From NCBI RefSeq assembly GCF_030867145.1, contig NC_134414.1, positions 132,506,465 through 132,570,464 on the forward strand: a stretch of DNA of 64,000 nucleotides, in the 5' to 3' direction. Below, piece by piece: positions 37,801 to 48,905 of the stretch. The translations under genes were made by a program, and so were the position numbers. Origin of the DNA: Opisthocomus hoazin. Its lineage: Eukaryota; Chordata; Aves; Opisthocomiformes; Opisthocomidae. The notes beneath the pieces are model-generated. The model saw only the letters and a list, made by a program, of their open reading frames with translations, was not told the DNA's origin and did not search any database. Numbering within the stretch: the stretch's first letter is position 1; each line of letters starts with the position of its first letter.

Positions 37801-39557
37801 GTAACGTCCTCGGGGCCCCGCCGCTTCTCCCGCCGGGTGGCCCCTCTGCCTCGTCCGGTCTCTCGGGGCCGGGGTGTGCGGCCGGCCCGGTGGCAGCGGG
37901 GGCGCGGCTGGCCCCGTGGGGCGGGCGAGGGCCGGGTCCGTGTCGGCCGGTACCGCCGTGGGCCGAGAAACCTCCCTTCCGCAGAGGTGGGTGAGGTGCG
38001 GCTGCCGCTTACTGGCCAGCGGCGGGGCCGAGGTGAGGGGAGGCCGGGGATGGGTCGGTGGTGGTTTCCCGAGGCCCTCGCGGCTCGGCCGTGTCAACAC
38101 GGGGTCTCCGTGGGTTGTCTGTCACGCGTGGGGTTCTGGCGGGCACCGCGTTAGCTGGGGAGCGCGGCGGGTCAGCCGGTGAAGGAGTTCTGCCTGTTGG
38201 AATGTGATAAAAGGGAGATGTGCGCAGGGGCTGAGGCTTTGGAAGTAACAGGACGCTAAGAACAGTGTTAGGACATGAACACAGAAGCAGCAGGATCATC
38301 AGCCTGGGGTCCCAGATGAAGCAGCTAAGACCAAATGCTCGTTATCCGTCTCTTACTGTCTGAGCAGCTCCACTTTCATCGCCCCCATTTTCCTCAGATA
38401 AATGGAAATCCTTAGTCGGGAATTAATAGTAATGCTGATTGGCACACCATGGTATTAAGTGAGTAAAAACATCACTCCAGCTGTAGAAGGAAGAGGTAGC
38501 AAGATGTTCCCATATCTGTAGCTTGAGAAGGCTCGAGGAGGAGAATTTGTTTCTTTTGTCTTCTGGCTATGATAAAAAGATGAACCTGTCTTACACAAAA
38601 CAAATCATGAATCTAGAAAGCTGGCAGTAGTGCGCCCACTGCTACCATTATCTCTTCAGGGCAGAGTAGCAATGGAAGTCAAAGAAGTTAAGCCTTTTCA
38701 GTTAGGGGTATAAGGAAAGGAAGCGAGGGCTTTAGGAGATCTCCCTTGGATAACAGGGAGAAATGAAGGAAAAGTAAAAACCAAACCCAGGGATATACCG
38801 ATCTCAAACTGATGTTGTGGCAGACCCTAGAAAAGGGGGGCAAGTGGCTTGGGGAGTTAGAAGTGGGTGGACCTGTGGACAGAGGAGGCAGTGGTCGATA
38901 GTCTTGGTGGATAAGGGAGAGGATGGCCAGAATGGTAGTTTGGGCCAAACTGAGAGTAAAGTTTTACTGTTAACTTAAAGCATGTGCAGCCGCTTAGGGC
39001 ACTGACTCCTGCTTTAGCTGGGAATTGGCTCTGTTAAAAAAAAAAGTTGTATTAGCAAGCAGTTGTGCAGCTGTGCAGTTGCCATCATTTCCTCCTCACC
39101 TCTTGGTCTCCTTTAAGCACAGTGTGGCATTTCCCTTTCTTGTGGTTCTGTGATGACCTGAGGTTATCTCTGTGTGGTTGTGCAGTTGTGCTCTGCGAGT
39201 GTTACAGAGTTTTAAAGGGTAGCATGAGGGTTCGCTGAAAACAGGAGAGAGATGTGAAAGAGAAATTTGAGGAATGGAAAGGGGAGCTGGATGAGGAGCA
39301 AGAGACAGGAGTTGAAGTCTGGCTCTTGGCGAAAGAAGAAACAAGTGCCAGAAATCTTATAGGCATTCTCCTTTTAACTCTTTGGGTCCTGGTGTGTTTT
39401 TTATTGTTTTTTCTTTTGTTCTGGTGTGGTTTTTTTCAGTGTGCTACTGAACTGGAGTTTAGAGGTTGTACTAGAAAATGGGGTAATCCAAGGTTAAATG
39501 TCACTGTTACCTTGCTAAAGATTTTTTTTCTCCCTCCTCCTCTCCTTTACTCCTCAG
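37801..39557 (+). other. BLZF1 5' non-coding exon(s) and intron 1
   Basis: The first few hundred bases are still CpG-rich and must contain the non-coding first exon. Candidate donors are GAG|GTGGGT at about 37987 and GAG|GTGAGG at about 38032, but I cannot choose between them. The rest is ordinary intron up to the acceptor at 39556-39557. No other gene is supported. Confidence 0.5.
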
Positions 39558-39595
39558 ACTTGCGTAGTTAGGAAGAGCTGACTGCTAAAGAGAAA

Positions 39596-39614
39596 ATGAC
39601 TTCTCTAGAAAAAG
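39596..39614 (+). CDS. BLZF1: BLZF1 coding exon (start)
   Basis: ATGACTTCTCTAGAAAAAG then donor GTAGGT, encoding MTSLEK plus one base. The exon begins at 39558 after TCCTCAG, with 38 nt of 5'UTR containing an in-frame TAG upstream. Human BLZF1 also starts with MT and reaches SSPIRGxGDGMETE after a few residues. Confidence 0.85.
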
Positions 39615-40664
39615 GTAGGTGGTTCATGTGCTGTCTAGAGCAGACTGGATTAAAAGTGCTTTAACTTGAATTCTGAAGAGCAGTTACACTGTATGCCAGC
39701 CTCCATTCATTTATCCCTTATCTAGCTATTCACTTATTCCTTTCATGTAGCTATTGGGAAGTAGTTATGCTTCGTTGCATTATTGCAGTGAAAACCAGAG
39801 CTGCCTGGATGGAACAGTTAATGGAATATGGTTTTCTAATCCAGCTTTATGTCAAAAGACAAGTTTGTCACTTGTACTGTCATCTGTCTGTACACTTGAC
39901 TGTCAGTCCTCCTCTAGTGTTTAGAACCTGTTGGTACTAATTCAGCCAACTTGAAAGTAGGGCAATATGATGGTGCTACTACAGGATTTTTAAAATACAT
40001 TATTTAGATAATATTTCATTCAGCTGAAAACTTAGTGAACTTATGTAAAAAGAATTTCAGTAAACGTTATCACGCATATTGGGGAATTTGGAACAATGCA
40101 GTATTACTGGGATTACTGAGGTCTGTTGATTAGAAATGAAGCAGAACTGGCTTGTTGGCTTTCCTTAAACCTTGACTTGGACAACTAAAACACATGGTAG
40201 GTAGTACTTAGAAGTCTCTAAACTTCTTAAGGGTAGTAGCTAGGTAGCGAATAGCTGCTTTTCATTTAATTCTTGCTTTTAAAGTGAGACTGCTTTAATT
40301 CTGTCAGCTCCCAAAACTTGATTTTGTTTTTAACCTGCGAGTAATATTGTCAAGAGTTTTCTCCTTAATAGCACCTTTTCATGTCTACATCTACCTTATC
40401 TTGTATGGGAGTGGGAAACTGAGATTAATACAATTCACATCAATGTCTGTGTCTTGTACTATTGGTATTAATGAGCAACACACACTTGAGTAAGGACTTT
40501 TCTAACTTGTGCTTGGTAATTACTGCAGCAAAGGACTATTTTACATATGCAGTGTGCAATTAAAATCTGTAACTTTTAAGTACAGAAATTAAGTGATGAG
40601 TTACAGTGAGACTGCAATGAAGTGAAATGTGGTAAACTTTCTCTCTGCTGTTTCTAAATTTTAG
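39615..40664 (+). other. BLZF1 intron 2
   Basis: 1.05 kb AT-rich intron; nothing else recognised. Confidence 0.75.
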
Positions 40665-41104
40665 TTGATGATGCCTCGTCACCCATCCGAGGACCTGGAG
40701 ATGGCATGGAAACAGAGCAGACAGCTGAATCGTTGGAAGTAATCACTGGAGCCAGCGCTACGAACCATCACCTCCACCACAGCCCACATAAAAAGACAGT
40801 CTCTTCCCTGAGTCCCGGAGTTCTGCAGCTAGGGAAAGTACCTGCTGATAAATCAGTGGAGATTGAAGCTATTCGTATATTAGTCCCCAAAGCAGCTATC
40901 ACCCATGTTGTTCCAACTAAGAATGCGAAGGTAGCTAGGTCAGTGGGACATAAAGGAGACGCGTTCCATCAGTCAGATGGAGCCGCAGATCCCAAGAAAG
41001 AACAAACAGAGCTGAAAAATGCAATCAAAAAGCTAAAGAACTCGGAAAAGCGGTTGTTACAGGATAAAGAAGGTCTCTCTAATCAGCTGCGTATACAGAC
41101 AGAG
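40665..41104 (+). CDS. BLZF1: BLZF1 coding exon 2 (N-terminal region and start of coiled coil)
   Basis: Acceptor TTTTAG, donor GTAAGA. Encodes residues 7-153: VDDASSPIRGPGDGMETEQ, SPGVLQLGKVPADK, AIRILVPKAAITHVVPTKN and the first coiled-coil heptads up to LSNQLRIQTE. It is continuous with exon 3 (VNREL) in phase 0. Confidence 0.95.
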
Positions 41105-41773
41105 GTAAGAAATGAAAGGCACTTTCTCTCACACAGCAGAGCTGCTTTGGTTTGTATAAGCAGTTTGTGAATGTGACTAAAGAGAACTATTAGGACACTC
41201 TAGCCTTGAAACAGATAGCTTCCCTTTCAAACTTACCAGCCAAGACAGAGAGTAGAAGTACATCTAAGTAATCCAGTGCTGCTTCTCTGACAACAGATGG
41301 AAGTATCAAAGGCTTGAAACTGGGGGAAACACATTGGAGGGCTGCAGGGAAATGGATCTTTGAGGAAGGATTTTGCTCCTCAATTCAACTGCTAAGTGAA
41401 AAAGATTATGCTGTAAAGGGGTGACTAATTTTATACGTAATCTGTGGATGTCTGGTCTAATCTTTTGTGATCTTACTGATTCAGGACTTGAATGCTGCTG
41501 AAACTTTTTGTTTCTTGTAGCAGGCTTTCATTCTTCCTCTTTGTCCTCTCTTAGAATTTAAACAAGAATGTGTTGAACGTGCATTAGTCTCAAATGTTTA
41601 TGCTCACTGGAGTGGATTGTGAGGCTTAATATACTCTGCATTGCATTTGTCCCATTCTGGAAAGAGAAAGGCAATTTATTGTTAGGTATTTGCAATAACT
41701 TGCACTGCATTCTGGAAGTAGGAGGTGTTTCATGGTATATTGGTAATTACAGGACAGTCTGGTCTAATTCTAG
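41105..41773 (+). other. BLZF1 intron 3
   Basis: 0.67 kb intron; nothing else recognised. Confidence 0.75.
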
Positions 41774-41973
41774 GTCAATCGGGAGCTGAAGAGATTACTT
41801 GTTGCTTCTATTGGGGATGATCTCAAGTATCACTTTGAACAAATGGCTCGTGAGAAAAATCAGCTAATCCTAGAAAATGAAGTCCTGGGCCGGAACATGT
41901 CTCAGTTGTCTGAACAATTGGAGCGCATGTCTATACAATGTGATGTGTGGCGGAGCAAATTCCTAGCAAGCAG
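41774..41973 (+). CDS. BLZF1: BLZF1 coding exon 3 (leucine-zipper coiled coil)
   Basis: Acceptor TTCTAG. Encodes VNRELKRLLVASIGDDLKYH, FEQMAREKNQLILENEVLG, SQLSEQLERMSIQCDVWRSK and FLAS (residues 154-219), then AG of a split Arg codon. The donor CAG|GTATTC is weaker than consensus. Confidence 0.95.
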
Positions 41974-43526
41974 GTATTCCCTCTCACAGAACTGTTACAA
42001 CAGCATTCTTCTTCAGTCTTGTATTATGTACGCCCATTGTAGTGCCTCGGAATGTGCCTAAATACACCGATGGCAGACACAAGAGTTATACTAACACCTA
42101 CTGTGAGGTTTGAGTATACAGAAAAGGTACAAAACTCCATGTGAATCTGAATAGTTCTGCTTTTCAGAGGATCCTAAACCTCTTAAAATCTTAGCTACAG
42201 TTCTTGTCAACATAGCAAGACAAGTTCTGATTTCTGATAGACTGCGTGCAGTTTAGTGTTTAAAAATGTCTTCCAGGACAGCTGTCTTGACTCAAAGGTA
42301 ATTAGCTTGATTTGCACGCCCACCCCACTGCTTACAGTGATTCAGGGATCTACTGGGAAGGGCAGCTCAGTATGGAAGAAAGGGTAGGGGCACCTTTTCA
42401 TTAAACACTGATTGTGTTACTGCTCAGAATGCTACTGTTACTTGTATAACCATAAAGTAATGGGTAGCAAAAGTCGGGAGCAAATCGTAAAATAATCTGA
42501 ATGTCAGAATCTCATTTGACAATGGATTAGACTTTTAACTTGCTCAGTGTAGTTGTCTTACCAGATATGTAAATAGCGTTCTAGGATTTTTAATCTTTTA
42601 CTGTACTTGGATATAACTAACTAAATTTTAATTATGATGCTTAACACGTATTACAGAAAGGCCTTATTGCTTGAAGGAAATGTTAATAGTGTCCTTTCTA
42701 TCATTTGCTAGTCTTAAATTTCAGCATATTGAGTGACTGTAAAGACTCGTAATAGTCCTAGCTAGGCAAGTGTTACTATCCTAATTTGACTTCTTTAGCA
42801 TAAATAGGAGGTCTGAGATCAGGGATGGAAGTTCGTTCTAGCAAGGGCAGTGTGATGATGTGCTTGGAGTAACACCCGTTGATACTGTGGCATTCTGGTT
42901 CCTTGAGATCTCGGATTTGTAACTGGCTGTTGTTTGAATGTCATTCTGTCTTCTACATCTGTGGAGTTGCAGGCATTTGAAATACCTGCTTGAGGGGTCT
43001 GTGCCAAGTCTCATGGCATAGCAAAATGTGACAACAGTTGCCATATTTGTAGCTCTCAAATGCTCGTATCTGTCACATAACATCTAGTTATTGCCCCCGA
43101 GAAAGGCAAAGAGGTGAACGAATGCAGTCTGCAGCAGTAGCTGTCATCTTTAGAGATGAGTATGAAAAGACGTGATTACAGAATGCTTTTGAGAACTGTG
43201 TTTATTTAGCTTTATCTGTCAGGATGCTTGTCCACCGTGCTCACGTGCTCAAGGTGTTTCAATATTAGATTTGTATTAAGTGACGTAAAATTGTTTAAAC
43301 TCACCAAGTCAAAACATAATCTTGGACTTGTGTTGCCTGTAGCTGAACAGAAATTGCTCTTAGTACATGTCCTTTGTAATAAGGTGGATGTAGGCCCTGC
43401 ATGGGGGAGGGGGGTGAGAACAGCAGCTTAATACTTAGTCTGAGCTGGCAAGTTGTGGCCTGTAGTAGGATAAAGGTGACTTTCAAACTGCTCACTTACC
43501 CTACTGATTGGAGGTTTCTTTTGCAG
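41974..43526 (+). other. BLZF1 intron 4
   Basis: 1.55 kb intron. A weak, possibly MIR-derived stretch (reverse orientation) lies near 42745-42815, too eroded to call. No gene. Confidence 0.65.
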
Positions 43527-43655
43527 GGTTATGGCTGACGAGCTAACCAATACCAGAGCAATTCTTCAGCGTCAAACCAGGGATGCACAGAGTGCAATCC
43601 AGGACTTGCTGAATGAACGCGATCAGTTCCGTCAAGAGATGATTGATACACAAAA
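43527..43655 (+). CDS. BLZF1: BLZF1 coding exon 4 (coiled coil)
   Basis: Completes the Arg codon, then VMADELTNTRAILQRQTRD, AQSAIQDLLNERDQFRQEM and IDTQ (residues 220-262), ending AA of a split Lys codon. Acceptor TTTTGCAG. The donor CAAAA|GTACAG is weak; read-through would give a stop within eight codons. Confidence 0.93.
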
Positions 43656-44250
43656 GTACAGTTTTTCTAATCCAGACTAGCTGTGTGCAAACTTTTCATT
43701 TCTGTCAATTTATTCTAGGCCAGAGAAGAATCAAATAACTTTCCCCTATTCCAGTAATATTCAACAAAGATTAATTGTGCTGATGGATAGTACAGTCACT
43801 TTTCAGTCTTTGAGCTGAAAAAGCCAGAGTAGCATTAATTCTTTCTTAAACGTTCTCTGGAGGCATGAGGTGTTAGAGGTCATGTACTGCGGAACTGACA
43901 TCCCTCATATCCTCAGACTTTCTCTGTTTAATCACTTACTGGCTTGACTTCAAGTCTCCTCTGTCTCCTTCCAAAACACAGAGGTTCTTTTACGCGCATT
44001 GACTTTTTAATGCTTATCCTGCCAGATGTAAAATAAGTTTTACCAGTATTAAAATACTGTGTTGGTGAGGCCTTGCCTTGGAGAATAGCCTGTTTGCCTC
44101 CTTGTTTTTAAATGCCTAAACATCATTTTTTGGTTAACGTTTGGCTTATACAGTAAGTCTTCAGAAGAGACGATTCCTCTGAAGTATGCTGTGTGTTGAT
44201 AGTATGGAGTACAAAAGCCAGTGCTAGTGCTTTTTCTCCTTTCTGCGCAG
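43656..44250 (+). other. BLZF1 intron 5
   Basis: 0.6 kb intron; nothing else recognised. Confidence 0.75.
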
Positions 44251-44470
44251 GCTGCTGGAGGAGCTGATGGTTTCTCTGCAGTGGGGGAGACAACAGACAT
44301 ACTATCCTAGTGCCCAACCTTACACGACAACAGAGCTAGCAGCTGTGAATTGTAAGCTTGCCAAAGCTGTAAGCTCACATCTTCTTGGAAATGTTGGCAC
44401 TAACAGTCCAAAAAAGACTTCAACAGCTGTGGAATTTTGCAACACCCCTGCTGAGAAAATGGCTGAAATG
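44251..44470 (+). CDS. BLZF1: BLZF1 coding exon 5
   Basis: Acceptor CTGCGCAG, donor GTAAGA. Encodes (K)LLEELMVSLQWGRQQTYYPS, TTELAAVNCKLAKAVSSHLL, GNVGTNSPKKTSTAVEFC and TPAEKMAEM (residues 263-336), phase 0 at the end. Confidence 0.95.
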
Positions 44471-45351
44471 GTAAGAACTCTTCATACATTTCAACCTGTC
44501 ATCTTCTTTCCAGAAAGAAATGCCTTGCTTTGTGTTAACTAGTTAATATCTTTTTAAAAAACTGTATGCAGGGGCAACATGCTGAATAAAGCAGTCTGTT
44601 TCCCTGATTTAAAAAAAAAAATAATCACCCCAAACAAAAATGTACACATAAAATGAAACAAACAAACAAAACTGGAAGAATAAGCAGAACAGCACAAATA
44701 AAATGATGATACCTACTATTTGCTTCTCTGTCCTTAGCACTGCAAATAACTGGGTCAAAATTTGTTTAGAGTTAGTGTGTCAGGAGGAAGCCAACTGAAA
44801 ACATATAGTTGAGTTTATAAACTGAGTGGGGGAAGAAACCTAGTTCAGGCAGGAAGAAGTTGTAACACTTCAGCCGTAGTTTCTGTTGCCCTAAAAATCA
44901 GTTCTGTTGAAAGTGGATGGAAACAGAGAGAAGCTATATGATTATCTTTCAAGATAAGGTTCCACTGCAGGAAGTTTGATGTTGAAGTAGCAAACTAGAC
45001 ATAACAGTTTAGTCTGGAAGCAATTGAGTAATAGCTGAGCAGCAGGAGGCCCACAGTGCCTAGTTATCTGTGTTGTTCTTGCCTGGTTTTGCTCAACTCT
45101 GCTAAAAAGATTAGAATTTTTTTATTCTCAATAAAATCATACCTTGGATTTCTGATAGACATTACTGATTTGTAAACAATACTTAATGGCTTTCTATTGA
45201 GGGTCTGGATAGATGGATTTTTAGTTTTCAGCTTGGAAAAAAAAAAGTTTAAATACTTCTTTTGAGCAGAAATCTTTCCTAGCTGTTAGAGACTGATAAA
45301 CCCCATTAAACTTAATAGATGTATTTGCATTCTCAACTTTTCCATCCTTAG
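44471..45351 (+). other. BLZF1 intron 6
   Basis: 0.9 kb intron; nothing else recognised apart from short A-rich tracts. Confidence 0.75.
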
Positions 45352-45537
45352 GTGCTACGAGTACTGGATCCAGCTGCACGTACAGAAACATCAACAGAAG
45401 TTTCTTTTTCTGAGACTTCTCCATCCTCCTTCCTTTCCACAAAGAAGAGTATTGGAAGGTTTCACCCATATACAAGATATGAAGATATCACTTACAATTG
45501 TTGCAATCACTGTCAAGGAGAGCTGATAGCCCTTTAA
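45352..45537 (+). CDS. BLZF1: BLZF1 terminal coding exon (GRASP55-binding tail)
   Basis: Acceptor CATCCTTAG, then VLRVLDPAARTETSTEVSF, SIGRFHPYTRYEDITYNCC and NHCQGELIAL with TAA at 45535-45537. The CNHC pair plus the C-terminal -ELIAL are the known golgin-45 zinc-finger/PDZ ligand for GRASP55. Confidence 0.96.
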   Translation: MLRVLDPAARTETSTEVSFSETSPSSFLSTKKSIGRFHPYTRYEDITYNCCNHCQGELIAL

Positions 45538-46006
45538 AAGCACTGCTACTGCACATGCACTCTTTCTGAAGAATTACACTGGTTGGTGTTCAGCAGGCTT
45601 CCCTTTGTCCTGTTTCTTTCCATAATGGTTGGGTTTGACATTGGAAATTAGGCAGTTTCTGCTTCTCTACCTCTTGAAGTTAGGGACTGACAGGATTTCC
45701 TTAGCCTCTGGGATACTTCTACTACTTTTCAGTCTGGAAAGCTACTTGTTTTCTTCTGCAAAGGCAAGACCAAAAATGTTATGGTGGTCCAGTTTGTAGA
45801 GCATAGAGATGTCCTTGACTACTTAAGGCTTACAGTCGTCTTAGCAAATCTCCATAAATTTCTTTTCAGATAGAGACAAAAGCATAACTATATGCAAGTA
45901 AATGAAGTGTTGATAGGTTGTGTTTAAAAAAAAAAAAAATTTTTTTTAAATCTTAGCCAAGATGCTGAACTGTCCCTAGGTCTATGTTCAGCCTTTTAAA
46001 GTTAGT

Positions 46007-46012
46007 AATAAA
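46007..46012 (+). terminator. Poly(A) signal AATAAA (proximal, BLZF1)
   Basis: Canonical hexamer 470 bases after the BLZF1 stop. Use of this site is inferred. Confidence 0.4.
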
Positions 46013-46713
46013 AAGGAGTATGTGCAATAGCTCTAAGTTCTGAAAGTAAGAGCATACACAGTATTGCAGCTCTCCTGGCAAGAAGGGGAAAGAGCTTGAA
46101 TGAACTCTAGCTATAATATATAAATGGTAACTGGTTTTAAATGGGTCCTGGAAAATGGTGCAGGGTGAGATCTTGTGTTTCCATAAAGCTAAAATAATGG
46201 CTTTTCCAACTATTTTGGCTTCTAGAGGGAAGCTGTTGCATACCTGGTCATTAGCACAGACTGATACACCTCCTTTAGTACATGATGTTGAAACCTGACC
46301 TAGCATTAGAACTCAGTCCTTGCCCAGGGTCTTCGTGGGTGTTACAGGAAGCTCAAGATAAACACTAAGTTTGCACAGGTACTGGTAAAAAAAAAAATAT
46401 ATATTTTTTTACTTGTATGGTTTTATAATCTTGAGGTAGGTTCGAAGAGAAGTTTTGGCAGATAATCTGCTAAATCCAAAGAAGCCTATTTAAGTTGCAA
46501 ATGCAAAGAGGAGAGGTAGGAGGATGCAAATACGCATTTTAATTTAGTTTCCCTCCCAAATTTAGCATATGTAGCTGTCTAGTTTGGGGAAATGGTTTCT
46601 GAAATGGTTGCTTTTACCCAGTTTTCCTTTGACTCTTATACCGTGATCAGAAGATGTAAGTTTTAAGTTCTTGCTGTTGCTGGACATGGCTTGGTTTGCA
46701 TGAAGAAAACTAC

Positions 46714-46719
46714 AATAAA
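46714..46719 (+). terminator. Poly(A) signal AATAAA (distal, BLZF1)
   Basis: Canonical hexamer with a pyrimidine/TG-rich stretch directly downstream; the better candidate for the main BLZF1 3' end. Confidence 0.5.
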
Positions 46720-46740
46720 CTTTCTTTGCTTGCTTTCAAG

Positions 46741-47299
46741 TTGCAATTTTGGATTTAAGAGCTGTATTTTGACCTTGCTTTCTCTGTAGCCTAAAAACAT
46801 AACCTTCTTCTGTAGCTTACTACAATTAGAGAGACAGTGTGAACTTCTGCAGACTTCTCCCCTGCATCTGCTTGCTAGACAGAAGAAGCATTTCTTGCCC
46901 TTGGTGTCAGGGAAAGGTACAGGAAGGAGGAAGGCACCTGTTATGCGTGCTTGTCATTAGCATCTGAAATTCTCATTTCGCATCCATGCCCTTTATCTAT
47001 GCTGGTAAAAGCTGCAACATAGCACCCTCTGGTCAGACACCAGTACTCTCTTAATCTGCCTAGGTCTCCAACGTGGTAAAATGGCAAATGGGCTTTGCAT
47101 CTACTATAGTTCCTTCAGTTATAGTACTTCCAGAAAACACTCTGAATGTGGAAAAATGTAAGAACAATGCCAGATCATGAAATCTGTTGGACACACAGCT
47201 GGGCAGAATGTTCCTCATCTTCCACTAACTTTATGATTTCATGAGTGACCTCGGCATGTTCTCTGACAAAAGTTCACAATTTAGCTGGCTAAGGTGTAG
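46741..47299. other. Convergent BLZF1/CCDC181 intergenic gap
   Basis: About 0.56 kb between the putative ends of two convergent genes. No gene, repeat or RNA recognised. Confidence 0.55.
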
Positions 47300-47305
47300 T
47301 TTATT
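47300..47305 (-). terminator. Poly(A) signal AATAAA (CCDC181)
   Basis: TTTATT on the plus strand, AATAAA on the minus strand, about 0.68 kb downstream of the CCDC181 stop and the nearest canonical hexamer I found. Confidence 0.45.
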
Positions 47306-47986
47306 ATAATTAATTTAGCAAACATGGACATGTATACAAGGAATCCAGCTTCCTTTATATTGATAAAGGTCATCATTCACACAACCTTTTAATTTCATGG
47401 AAAAGAATAGGAAACTACTGAATAGGACTCACAGAAGTAGGTTTCAGAAAGTATTGTGCATTCACATACATATTGGCCTTCAGTGACCACTTTCCCTGAA
47501 CTAAAATAAAACAGTCCTCTGGTCTAGCCAGAAGTAACAGCTGGTGAACATATCAATAGGAAGTGGTACACGAAGCAGCATTTTTCAACAACACCTTGTA
47601 CAGTCTTCAACACAAGCAGCAAACAGCAATATTAATCCAGCAAAAATTCAACATTTGACATAATAGCCTGCATCCAGGAATTCATGGCGGAGTTGAGAAC
47701 AAAGTGCCTTTTAAGACAAGAACTGTATATTTGCCACCCTCACATATAGGTCTCACACTCATTTAGATTTGGTCAAACCAGGAAGATCCCTGAGTTACAC
47801 ATAAAAGCAGGCTTTTCAACAGTTACAAATAAATACATAGTAAAAGCATTGTCAGTGAAGGGAATCATTAAACTTGCTTGAAAGCTTTAAAAACACCACA
47901 AAAAGTCAGTAGCTGTAAAGAGCAAAAGCTCAAGCCATAGAAATTAAGAGTGTTGTCACCAAGAACTCTGTGGTTACATCAAACTT
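47306..47986 (-). other. CCDC181: CCDC181 putative 3'UTR
   Basis: Non-coding sequence between the CCDC181 stop codon and the candidate poly(A) signal. No repeat recognised. Confidence 0.5.
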
Positions 47987-48149
47987 TTAACTGTAGTGGT
48001 CTGTGAAGCGAAAGGATTTAGCCTCTGAACTAATGCAGTGGATGTTCTGCAGCTGTTTTGCTCTTCTGGCTTCTAATCTAAGCTGCCGTACCCTCTCCTT
48101 AGCAGCTAGCTCTTCCGCTCGTTTTTCTTCTCTCTTTCTTTTCAGCCAT
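47987..48149 (-). CDS. CCDC181: CCDC181 terminal coding exon, third FKxWL module
   Basis: Completes the Glu codon to give RAFKE, then WLKRKREEKRAEELAAKERV, RQLRLEARRAKQLQNIHCIS and SEAKSFRFTDHYS, TAA at 47987-47989. Acceptor CTCCACAG. The RFTDHY ending is the family signature. Confidence 0.94.
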
Positions 48150-48750
48150 CTGTGGAGACAGAAACGGGACTAGAAGTACTGACAGTTGGAATTGAAAGTT
48201 TTACTTCATCCATTCAAAGAAGACTTGCCCCCATTTAACTAGAGTCACCTTGTCCGGTACGATGAAGTTAGCTGTCACGGCTGAGCCGGTCTCAAAGCCT
48301 GCCACTCCCAAACAGGGGAGGCACTACTTTTCCATCCCATTTCTCCTGCTTCTGCACTCACCTTTACCTCCCCCCTTTTTTTTTGAGCTGATTCAACTCA
48401 TGGACTTGAGTTGAATCCATTTTATTGGATTAACTTTCTGCTCATTTAATGAACTTCATCAACCCGAGCCTGCTCCCAGAACAGGGATCTCCCTTTTTCA
48501 GCAGAAGCAATTCACTATTTCAGCTCAGGTTTTGAGAAATAATTTCACATCAGTGAACAAACAGCATCAAGAATTGATGTATTTTTGCCAGGGTGTAAGT
48601 TTATGAGGGCATATTCATAAAAAAAACACCACCAAAACCCTACACCGACAAAGACTTCAGCAGTAAAGATGTACCATGAAATAACTACAGTCTTAAGCTG
48701 ACAGACGACAAAGTTGTCAAATATGATTCCCTAGCAGTGACCCTACTCAC
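48150..48750 (-). other. CCDC181 intron 5
   Basis: 0.6 kb intron; nothing else recognised. Confidence 0.75.
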
Positions 48751-48905
48751 TCCTTAAAGGCTCTGTTGCATTCCTCTGTTCTTGGAAAAAAAGCAATTCC
48801 CTCAGCTTGGCGCCTCAGAAGTTCTATCTGTTTTTCTTTCATGTGTTCTTGGTGCTTTTTTTTAAGCCACAACTTAAAGGCTTCTTCTGGATTCCTGTTC
48901 CTCGC
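48751..48905 (-). CDS. CCDC181: CCDC181 coding exon 4, second FKxWL module
   Basis: Not marked by any long ORF. Reads ARNRNPEEAFKLWLKKKHQE, HMKEKQIELLRRQAEGIAFF and PRTEECNRAFK plus GA of a split Glu codon (phase 2). Acceptor TTAAATAG, donor GTGAGT. Matches human QQAFRLWLKKKHEEQMKERQ. Confidence 0.92.

Larger units (their letters stand above)
39558..45537 (+). other. BLZF1: BLZF1 gene (golgin-45 / JEM-1), complete coding region
   Basis: Basic leucine zipper nuclear factor 1, better known as golgin-45, a Golgi matrix coiled-coil protein that binds GRASP55 and Rab2 on medial-Golgi membranes. Six coding exons (39596-39614, 40665-41104, 41774-41973, 43527-43655, 44251-44470, 45352-45537) join in frame to 1194 nt, 397 residues; human is 400. 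The N-terminus has SSPIRGPGDGMETE and SPGVLQLGK. A long coiled coil spans roughly residues 125-275 (LKNSEKRLLQDKEGLSNQL, AREKNQLILENEVLGRN, QLSEQLERMSIQCDVW). The C-terminus is RFHPYTRYEDITYNCCNHC followed by QGELIAL: the CNHC cysteines (387, 390) and terminal hydrophobic residues are the known GRASP55 zinc/PDZ-binding tail. It converges with CCDC181. Identity very secure. Confidence 0.96.
45538..46740 (+). other. BLZF1: BLZF1 putative 3'UTR
   Basis: Non-coding sequence downstream of the TAA. Two canonical AATAAA signals are at 46007-46012 and 46714-46719; the second is followed by a T/G-rich stretch (TTTCTTTGCTTGCTTTC), a plausible downstream element. Two A-run/T-run palindromes lie at 45923-45950 and about 46387-46410. 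The real 3' end is not known. Confidence 0.6.

Noticed and set aside
42745-42815. Possible reverse MIR relic in BLZF1 intron 4
   Set aside because: Only a few loosely matching landmarks; below what I would call even with low confidence.
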